Notes under the pieces: model-generated | Told to the model about the DNA's origin: nothing | Database searches by the model: none | Seen by the model: the letters and a program-made list of their open reading frames with translations, nothing else | Translations under genes and position numbers: made by a program | Shown here: in pieces, positions 58,269-64,000 of the stretch | How positions within the stretch are numbered: position 1 is the stretch's first letter | Layout: each line of letters begins with the position of its first letter | From: JACCVL01 sp963695375 | Lineage (GTDB): Bacteria > Actinomycetota > Actinomycetes > Propionibacteriales > Nocardioidaceae | Length of the DNA: 64,000 nucleotides | Reading direction: 5' to 3' | NCBI GenBank assembly: GCA_963695375.1 | Contig: OY968767.1 | Location: 992,001 to 1,056,000 of the forward strand

Positions 58269-59789
58269 GTGCAGGGTGACGAGATCGGCGTCCTCCTGCT
58301 GGTGGGCGCGGCCGTTCTGCTGGCCGCGATCCTCGCCGTCCGGGTCAGCGTCGGCGCCGGTCTGCCCAGCCTGCTGCTCTACCTGCTCATCGGCCTCGTG
58401 CTCGGCGAGTCGGTCATCGGGATCGACTTCGAGGACGCCGACCTGGCGTACGTGCTCGCGATCGTGGGCTTGGTGCTGATCCTCGCCGAGGGTGGGTTGA
58501 CCACCCGGTGGTCGCAGGTTCGCCCGGTGATGCCGCTCGGTGTGCTGCTCAGCACGCTCGGGATCGCTGTCGGCATCACCGTGATGGCGCTGTTCGGCAG
58601 GTACGTGCTGGACCTGAACTGGCAGCTCGCGTTGCTGCTCGGGGCGGTCACCGCTCCCACCGACGCAGCCGCGGTCTTCTCGGTGCTGCGCCGGCTGCCG
58701 TTGCGCAGCCGGGTCCGCGGATCGCTGGAGGCCGAGTCCGGGCTGAACGACGCCCCGACGTTGCTGCTGGTCACGATGGTGAGCACCGGCGAGGCGGCGG
58801 AGCACGCGTGGTACGTCGTTCTGGCCATCGTCGCCGGCGAGCTCGTGCTCGGCGGCGTGATCGGCGTGCTGCTCGGCTGGGCCGGGGCCCGCGGTCTGGC
58901 GAAGGCCGCCCTGCCGGCCTCCGGTCTGTATCCGCTGGCGATCCTGTCGCTCTGCGTGGTCTCGTACGGCGCAGCCGTGGTCGCCCACGGGAGCGGCTTC
59001 GCGGCGGTCTACGCCGCCGCGCTCGTGCTCGGCAACGCCGACCTGCCGCACCGGGCGGCGACGAAGTCCTTCGCCGAGGGTGTGGGTTGGCTGGCACAGA
59101 TCGGGTTGTTCGTGATGCTCGGGCTGCTGGCGTCGCCGGGTCGCCTGGACTGGTGGCACGTGTGGGCCGGCCTGCTCGCCGGCGCGGTGCTCGTCCTCGT
59201 GGCCCGGCCGCTGTCCGTGGTGGTCTGCGCGACGCCGCTGGGGGTGCCGGGGCGGGAGCAGGCCTTCCTGTCCTGGGCCGGGCTGCGCGGCGCGGTGCCG
59301 ATCGTCCTCACCACCATCCCGCTGGCCGAGGCGGTCCCAGGTGCCGCCGACCTGTTCGACCTGGTGCTGGTGCTCGTGCTCGTCTACACCTTCGTCCAGG
59401 GGCCCACTCTGCCCTGGGCCGCCGACCGGCTGGGGGTCTCGACGCACGGCCAGCCGCAGGTGCTGGACGTGGAGGCGGCGCCGCTGGACGGGATCGCCGC
59501 CGACCTGCTGCACGTCCGCGTGCTGGACGACTCGCGGCTGCACGGCGTCGAGGTCGGCGAGCTGAGACTGCCGGCCGGGGCGTCGGTCTCGCTGATCGTG
59601 CGCGCCGGCCAGTCGTTCGTCCCCGGTCGGACCACCCGGCTCGTCCACGGTGACGAGGTCCTCGTCGTCACCCCGCGCGGGGCGCGCCCAGACACCGAAG
59701 CGCGGCTGCACGCGGTGGCCGAACGCGGCCGGCTAGCCGGCTGGACGACCCCGTCCGCGCCCCGGCCGCTCCGCCGCCGGCTGCTGTGA
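58269..59789 (+). CDS. Potassium/proton antiporter (NhaP2/CvrA-like) with TrkA-C domain
   Basis: 506 residues; GTG 58269 with GGGAGG 6 nt upstream. Twelve to thirteen membrane helices form a CPA1 exchanger, with the transport-site segments GAVTAPTDAAAVFSVLR (TDA) and ESGLNDAP (ND) near 130-165 and SWAGLRGAVP near 340. The C-terminal soluble part (about 400-485) is a TrkA-C/RCK-C domain (VRVLDDSRLHGVEVGELRLP) that senses ligands. It extrudes K+ or Na+ against protons for pH or osmotic balance. Confidence 0.92.
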   Translation: MQGDEIGVLLLVGAAVLLAAILAVRVSVGAGLPSLLLYLLIGLVLGESVIGIDFEDADLAYVLAIVGLVLILAEGGLTTRWSQVRPVMPLGVLLSTLGIAVGITVMALFGRYVLDLNWQLALLLGAVTAPTDAAAVFSVLRRLPLRSRVRGSLEAESGLNDAPTLLLVTMVSTGEAAEHAWYVVLAIVAGELVLGGVIGVLLGWAGARGLAKAALPASGLYPLAILSLCVVSYGAAVVAHGSGFAAVYAAALVLGNADLPHRAATKSFAEGVGWLAQIGLFVMLGLLASPGRLDWWHVWAGLLAGAVLVLVARPLSVVVCATPLGVPGREQAFLSWAGLRGAVPIVLTTIPLAEAVPGAADLFDLVLVLVLVYTFVQGPTLPWAADRLGVSTHGQPQVLDVEAAPLDGIAADLLHVRVLDDSRLHGVEVGELRLPAGASVSLIVRAGQSFVPGRTTRLVHGDEVLVVTPRGARPDTEARLHAVAERGRLAGWTTPSAPRPLRRRLL

Positions 59790-59793
59790 GCGG

Positions 59794-60300
59794 TCAGCGT
59801 CGATCGGGCAGGCAGACGTCCTCTGCCGACGACAGCTGCAGGGCCGTCTTCGCGCCGCGCTCGATGCCGCGGAAGCCGCTGCCCACGACGACGTCCACGC
59901 CCTCGGCGATGTCCGGCTTGCGCAGGACGCGGACCGTGCCGGTGAACTGCCGCCGCACCAGGGTCACCTCGGCCGACCGAGGCTCGGAGTCGTAGATCGC
60001 CACCCGGTCGACGCTGATCCTCGTGGGGGCGTTCTCCGCGGTCCCGGAGCGGAAGCCGCGGCGCTGCAGCCGCTGCATGGTCTGGCCGGCCAGGTTGTCA
60101 CGGTTGCCGGCGTTGTAGACGTTCACGGTCACCTGCCGCGCCTTGAGCCGGGTGCCCTTGGCGAGCGACTCGTCGACACAGCCCGACGAGTCGCCGAACA
60201 GGTCGTCGTACGGTTCGTTGAACTGCTCCCAGCCGTACCAGCCGGCCCCGACCACGAAGGCGAGCAACACCAGCAGCGTGACCGGTGTGCGCGCCTTCAT
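59794..60300 (-). CDS. LytR C-terminal domain protein
   Basis: 168 residues. One N-terminal membrane helix (TPVTLLVLLAFVVGAGWYGW) and an extracytoplasmic LytR_C domain (QVTVNVYNAGNRDNLAGQTMQRLQRRGF; AEVTLVRRQFTG; VDVVVGSGFRG). It lacks the LCP catalytic domain, so it may assist cell-wall polymer attachment rather than perform it. It is the second gene after the 101-residue gene, 7 nt between stop and start. Confidence 0.87.
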   Translation of the reverse strand: MKARTPVTLLVLLAFVVGAGWYGWEQFNEPYDDLFGDSSGCVDESLAKGTRLKARQVTVNVYNAGNRDNLAGQTMQRLQRRGFRSGTAENAPTRISVDRVAIYDSEPRSAEVTLVRRQFTGTVRVLRKPDIAEGVDVVVGSGFRGIERGAKTALQLSSAEDVCLPDRR

Positions 60301-60307
60301 CCCGGCC

Positions 60308-60613
60308 TCATGTCGGTGAGCCTGCCACCGTGTGCACTCGCGCGTGCAGCACCGTGCGCTGCTGCAGCGCTGCCCGCAGCGCCCGATGCAAGCCGTCCTC
60401 GAGGTAGAGCTCGTCCTGCCACTGCACGACGTGGGCGAACAGGTCGCCGAAGAAGGTGGACTCGGCGTCCAGCAGCGTCGCGAGGTCGAGGGTGACCTTG
60501 GTCGTGACCAGCTGGTCCAGGCGGATCTGCTGCGGCGGCAGCGCGGCCCACTCCCGCTGGCTCAGCCCGTGGTCGGGGTAGGGGCGACCGTCGCCCACCC
60601 GCCGGAAGATCAT
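60308..60613 (-). CDS. Conserved actinobacterial protein, often labelled VapB-like
   Basis: 101 residues, ATG 60613. Clear blocks are MIFRRVGDGRPYPDHGLS, QIRLDQLVTTKVTLDLATLL and DLFAHVVQWQDELYLEDGLHRALRAALQ. The family is commonly paired with the LytR_C gene in actinobacteria. The frequent VapB antitoxin label is not supported here, as no PIN toxin is beside it. Probable two-gene operon with the LytR_C protein. Confidence 0.8.
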   Translation of the reverse strand: MIFRRVGDGRPYPDHGLSQREWAALPPQQIRLDQLVTTKVTLDLATLLDAESTFFGDLFAHVVQWQDELYLEDGLHRALRAALQQRTVLHARVHTVAGSPT

Positions 60614-61012
60614 GCGCCGATAGTAGGAGAGACCGGACGTCCCCCCGGCGGGTGTCCGGACGCCTGCCCGGCGTGGCGGAGGCAGTTCGCAACTCCCGTG
60701 CCGTGACCGCCACGCTGCCGTCCGCGTGGCGCTCACGCGGAGCAGACGGACTCAGCGATCGGTGGATCACCACATCCGGGGGAAATAGCAGTGGCGCCAG
60801 CATCGATATCGGAAAAAAATCAGCGGATGATCTCTGCGCGCGGTTCACCTACCGTGTACATCTGTCCACATCGACCACACTGCAGGGGAACGCTCACTCC
60901 ATCAACCCGGTGGGTGAACCACGAGCCGACAATCGAACCCGACCGGAATCAGGTACCGATCTGTGGCACTTTTCCCCACTCAGCGTGAGCGTCCGAAGCG
61001 TGAGTGTGCGCG
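60614..61012. other. Lower-GC intergenic interval
   Basis: No convincing gene. It contains an A-rich patch (GATATCGGAAAAAAATC at about 60804) and overall lower GC than its surroundings, with AT-richer sequence again near 60850-60960. Just before 61013 the heptamer GCGTGAG occurs twice (60983, 60998). It may be control DNA of the decayed lipoprotein gene or the edge of acquired DNA. Confidence 0.5.
60620..60625 (-). promoter_or_regulatory. -10 hexamer of the 60308-60613 gene
   Basis: TACTAT on the minus strand ends 6 nt before ATG 60613; the best match to TATAAT among the leaderless starts. Confidence 0.65.
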
Positions 61013-61600
61013 ATGAGTGTCGGGCATCGATGCGGCCGGCCGCTCACTGTGGCAGCTGTCGTCGCGACAATCGTCGCTGTCGGCTGCACGAACGACCAAT
61101 TGCGAGAAGACACTGGGTCAACTGCCTTGCAAGAGCTCCCGCCTTCGGGTCACGGACATGCAAGGCAGTTGGCACGGTGTTCACTGAGGGATTGCTCGTC
61201 CTGTCCAACACCTCCGCTCCGGATGCCGATGTCACGCTGGAGTCTGTCGAGCAGGAGATCGACGGCGGGTCGCTGGAGCCTCTGGGCGTCGTCATAGCGG
61301 GGCCGGATAGGCGATTCGTCGGCACGCAGTTTGCGGTGGACTTTCCACCCACGAAGAGGATGTTCGGCGAGATGTCCGCAGTATCAGGGTTCCACATCCC
61401 CGCAGGAGGGTGGGGGGAGAGACGGGGAGCCGAGGTCTATTCGGGTATCGGGTTGTCTCCGAGGGACAGGCGAAGCGCCAACTGGTCGACGTCAACTACA
61501 CAGTCGACGGCGAGGCGCAGAGCGTGACCTATCGAGCCAAGTTGGCCGTGCGACTCCCTCGGAAGCCGATCGCTCGAGTTGCCGATAAGCGATCATCGCG
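61013..61600 (+). pseudogene. Decayed lipoprotein gene with two frameshifts
   Basis: ATG 61013 opens a lipoprotein signal (RPLTVAAVVATIVAVGC, lipobox Cys) in one frame. Between about 61120 and 61180 the coding signal passes to another frame (GTVFTEGLLVLSNTSAPDADV; IDGGSLEPLGVVIAGPDRRF), and near 61410, inside a G run, to a third (GYRVVSEGQAKRQLVDVNYT). No frame covers the whole. The segments read as one exported beta-rich protein. Either a pseudogene or two homopolymer errors. Base composition is less GC-rich than in neighbours. Confidence 0.6.
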
Positions 61601-61722
61601 TGCGCTCACCCCGCACCGCCCCGTCTCCGGGGTGGTCGCCCCCTGCGGCGAGGCCGACGTGCTGCTGGACGCTGACGTGTCCGAGTCGACGTCCCCCGGC
61701 GGGTGCCGGACGCTGCCGGTCC

Positions 61723-61810
61723 TGGCGGAGGATGCGGGATTCGAACCCGCGAGGGCGTTAACCCAACCCGCTTTCCAAGCGAGCGCCATAGGCCACTAGG
61801 CGAATCCTCC
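61723..61810 (-). tRNA. tRNA-Ser(GGA)
   Basis: 88 nt with encoded CCA. Acceptor GGAGGAT/ATCCTCC is perfect, anticodon loop TTGGAAA (GGA), long variable arm, T loop GGTTCGAATCC, discriminator G. Reads UCC and UCU. It lies between the decayed lipoprotein gene and the SRP RNA. Confidence 0.95.
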
Positions 61811-61865
61811 GCCGAGCAGGGTACCGGCCCCGGAACCGGCCGCCGGACCGTCCCTCTACGATGGC

Positions 61866-61960
61866 GACAGCCCCTCGCGCGGCGGCATCCCGCCCAACTC
61901 CCCCAGGGCCGGAAGGCAGCAAGGGTCAGCAGGCTCTGCCGGGTGCGCGAGGGGTCCTTG
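61866..61960 (+). ncRNA. ffs: Signal recognition particle RNA (4.5S type)
   Basis: The ends pair as CCCCTCGCGC/GCGCGAGGGG (61871-61880 with 61945-61954). The tip carries the universal Ffh-binding core CAGGGCCGGAAGGCAGCAAGGG. The short form without an Alu domain is as in other actinobacteria, and the position directly before dnaX is conserved there. Exact ends are approximate. Confidence 0.93.
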
Positions 61961-62012
61961 GCGTCTCGGACCGGGGCCAGAGGGACGCCCGGTCGGCTGT
62001 CCGAGCCGCCAC

Positions 62013-62018
62013 TAGGGT
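62013..62018 (+). promoter_or_regulatory. -10 hexamer of dnaX
   Basis: TAGGGT ends 6 nt before GTG 62025. Confidence 0.6.
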
Positions 62019-62024
62019 GCGCAC

Positions 62025-63959
62025 GTGGACGCCCCGCTGGCCTTGTACCGCCGCTACCGGCCGGAGACCTTCGCCGAGGTCCTCGGCCAGGACCACGTGA
62101 CCGGGCCGCTGCGGCAGGCGCTGGCGAACAACCGGGTGCACCATGCCTACCTGTTCTCCGGACCGCGCGGCTGCGGCAAGACGACCAGCGCCCGCATCCT
62201 GGCCCGCACGCTGAACTGCGAGAGGTTCCCGGTCCCGGAGCCGTGCGGCGAGTGTCAGAGCTGCCGGGACCTGTCTCGCGGCGGCCCCGGGAGCCTCGAC
62301 GTCATCGAGATCGACGCCGCCAGCCACGGTGGCGTGGACGACACCCGCGAGCTGCGCGAGCGGGCGTCCTTCGCGCCGATGAGCAGCCGGTTCAAGGTCT
62401 ACGTCATCGACGAGGCGCACATGGTCTCGCCGCAAGGCTTCAACGCGCTGCTCAAGGTGGTCGAGGAGCCGCCGCCGCACGTCAAGTTCGTGTTCGCGAC
62501 CACCGAGCCGGACAAGGTCATCGGCACCATCCGGTCCCGCACCCACCACTACCCGTTCCGGCTGCTGCCGCCCCGGCTGATGGCGGACTACCTGTCCGAC
62601 ATCTGCCGCCGTGAGGGCGTCACGATCAGCCCGGAGGCGCTGCCGCTGGTGGTGCGGGCCGGCGGCGGGTCCGCCCGCGACTCGCTGAGCACGCTGGACC
62701 AGCTGATCGGCGGCGCCGGAGCGGACGGGGTGACCTACGACCTCGCCACCGCGCTGCTCGGCTACACGCCGGAGACGCTGATCGACGCGGTGGTGGACGC
62801 GTTCGCGGCGGCCGACGGTGCCGGGGTCTTCAGCCTGGTCGACCAGGTCGTCGAGGGCGGCCGGGAGCCGCGGCGGTTCGTCGAGGACCTGCTGCAGCGG
62901 CTGCGCGACCTGCTCGTTCTCGCCCACGTGCCCGATGCCGGCCAGACCCTGCTCGACGTGACCGTGGACCAGGCGGAGCGGCTGGCCGGGCAGGCGGCCC
63001 GGTTCGGCGCGGCGGACCTGGTCCGCGCCGCGGAGGTCGTGGCCGGGACCTTGGCCGACCTGCGTGGGCCGACCGCGCCGCGGCTGCTGCTGGAGATCAT
63101 GTGTGCGCGGGTCCTGCTGCCGGCAGCCGACGACTCGACCGCCGGCGTCCAGGCACGCCTGGACCGGCTGGAGCGGCGGCTGACGGTCGGCGTGATCCCC
63201 GCCGGCGCCGGATCAGGCGCCGGCCCGTCCGTGCCCGCACCGCCGCCACCTGCCTCCGCGCCGGTCGCCGTACCGGCCCATGAGCCGGTCAGCGAGCCGG
63301 TCGCCGAGGCGGTGGCGGCGCCGGTCGCCGAGCCGGTCGCCGAGCCGGTCAGCGAGCCGGTGCCGGCGTCGGCCCCCGAACCTGCTGCGGAGCCAGCGGT
63401 CGGCGGTGCCGCCGTGGGCAACGAGCTGCACCAGGTGCGGACCCTGTGGCCGGACGTGCTGAACGCGCTGAAGCCGTCCCGGTACGTCTGGTCGCTGGTC
63501 ACTCAGCAGGCGCAGGTCGTCGCCGCCTCGGCGGGTGTCGTGACGCTCGGTGTGAAGACCCAGGGAAACCTCGACAACCTGCGGGAGCCGGAACGGCTCG
63601 CCACCGTGGCGGCCGCCCTCGGCACCGTGCTCGGGGGCGAGTGGCAGGTCGAGCTCGTCATCGACCCGTCGTCGCGTGCAGCGGGCGGCGGCCCCGCCGG
63701 CGCCGGGTCGGGCGAGGGTGGCGTCGCGGCGCGGCCTCCGGCCCCCGCCCGCGGCGGCGCGGCGGAGTCCCGCCGGGAATCGTCCCGATCCGCTGCGCAG
63801 CCGGCCCAGCCCGCCGCGCACCCGGCCGCTCACGGTGAATCGCTGGCCGGCGGGGCGTCCGCGGACGACCCCGACGTCGACACCGCCGGTGACACCCACG
63901 AGCTGCTGACCCGCGAGCTCGGGGCCACGGTCATCGAGGAGATCCCGCACGAACGGTGA
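62025..63959 (+). CDS. dnaX: DNA polymerase III subunit gamma/tau
   Basis: 644 residues, GTG start. The clamp-loader ATPase has Walker A SGPRGCGKTTSARIL (about 45-59), four zinc Cys (C-x8-C-x2-C-x2-C, about 68-83), DEAH-like IDEAHMVS and the arginine-finger SRT. Collar domain III ends near 370. A low-complexity linker of VAEPVSEP repeats (about 415-460) leads to the tau-specific C-terminal region (LWPDVLNALKPSRYVWSLV). No frameshift signal for a short gamma form is obvious. Gene complete; stop 41 nt from the window end. Confidence 0.95.
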   Translation: MDAPLALYRRYRPETFAEVLGQDHVTGPLRQALANNRVHHAYLFSGPRGCGKTTSARILARTLNCERFPVPEPCGECQSCRDLSRGGPGSLDVIEIDAASHGGVDDTRELRERASFAPMSSRFKVYVIDEAHMVSPQGFNALLKVVEEPPPHVKFVFATTEPDKVIGTIRSRTHHYPFRLLPPRLMADYLSDICRREGVTISPEALPLVVRAGGGSARDSLSTLDQLIGGAGADGVTYDLATALLGYTPETLIDAVVDAFAAADGAGVFSLVDQVVEGGREPRRFVEDLLQRLRDLLVLAHVPDAGQTLLDVTVDQAERLAGQAARFGAADLVRAAEVVAGTLADLRGPTAPRLLLEIMCARVLLPAADDSTAGVQARLDRLERRLTVGVIPAGAGSGAGPSVPAPPPPASAPVAVPAHEPVSEPVAEAVAAPVAEPVAEPVSEPVPASAPEPAAEPAVGGAAVGNELHQVRTLWPDVLNALKPSRYVWSLVTQQAQVVAASAGVVTLGVKTQGNLDNLREPERLATVAAALGTVLGGEWQVELVIDPSSRAAGGGPAGAGSGEGGVAARPPAPARGGAAESRRESSRSAAQPAQPAAHPAAHGESLAGGASADDPDVDTAGDTHELLTRELGATVIEEIPHER

Positions 63960-64000
63960 CCGGTGCCGGCTGCTCTAGGCTCGACCGAGCGGCCGGAGTC

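Noticed and set aside
60308..60613. VapB antitoxin of a toxin-antitoxin pair
   Set aside because: No PIN-domain toxin frame lies beside it. The partner is a LytR_C protein, and the sequence has no AbrB- or RHH-type DNA-binding motif that I can see.

Overview
The window comes from a high-GC actinobacterium. Coding third positions are almost all G or C, so long antisense shadow reading frames are common. Actinomycete marker genes include a Bpa/PafE-type proteasome activator, a mycothiol-ligase-like (MshC-like) protein, GTP-dependent PEP carboxykinase, an F420-reductase-like protein, a DUF5926 SEC-C protein and a tRNA-adenosine-deaminase-associated protein. Gene content fits the Frankiales/Geodermatophilales neighbourhood, but the genus cannot be fixed from sequence alone. 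I see no integrase, transposase, phage or plasmid genes. This reads as ordinary chromosome with a few accessory patches.

Layout. 1-5 kb: the start of a DASS anion transporter (-), a frame-disrupted membrane LuxR regulator, then a tight sulfur-type cassette (metallo-beta-lactamase/rhodanese fusion, DsrE-like protein, signal-less substrate-binding protein). 5-10 kb: a TetR repressor divergent from a leucine/isovalerate-type operon (acyl-CoA carboxylase beta and alpha subunits, HMG-CoA lyase), with a clear palindromic operator between them. 10-12 kb: two tandem sulfotransferase-like paralogues. 12-18.7 kb: EcsC-like protein, aat, an Fpg/Nei glycosylase, CDP-alcohol phosphatidyltransferase, membrane protein, rhodanese, GDPD, an anti-sigma-type ATPase and DUF5926. 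18.8-28.6 kb: a frame-disrupted arginine deiminase, GDT1-type transporter, a fused LarB-LarC, pheA, DUF4446, a PAP2-diacylglycerol kinase fusion, serS, a HAD phosphatase and a cupin. 28.6-33.7 kb: a 1308-residue secreted M36 protease divergent from a VanX-like dipeptidase. 33.7-38.8 kb: bpa, quinone reductase, DUF6457, omega-amidase-like hydrolase, membrane protein, a TB7.3-like biotinyl protein and two tRNA-Ser genes. 38.9-46.2 kb: exported or surface proteins around pckG and tRNA-Arg. 46.2-53.5 kb: MshC-like ligase, F420 reductase, ACT protein, menB and the three-subunit transhydrogenase, with a repeat family at two intergenic sites. 53.5-64 kb: upp, tadA with its partner, tRNA-Ser(CGA), GNAT, a small kinase, a third sulfotransferase, a K+/H+ antiporter, a LytR_C protein, a decayed lipoprotein gene, tRNA-Ser(GGA), SRP RNA and dnaX.

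Recurring themes. Many genes have a TANNNT (or CANNNT) hexamer ending 6-8 nt before the start codon and no Shine-Dalgarno sequence, which is the signature of leaderless transcription. All four tRNA-Ser isoacceptor genes that decode the six serine codons, plus serS, lie in this window. Three genes (LuxR, arginine deiminase, a lipoprotein) are broken by frameshifts, two of them at or near short G/C runs, so assembly error must be excluded before calling them pseudogenes. The best candidates for something undescribed are the sulfur cassette with a cytoplasmic binding protein, the GCARAAGTCGCGGATCGT repeat family, and the LarB-LarC fusion.
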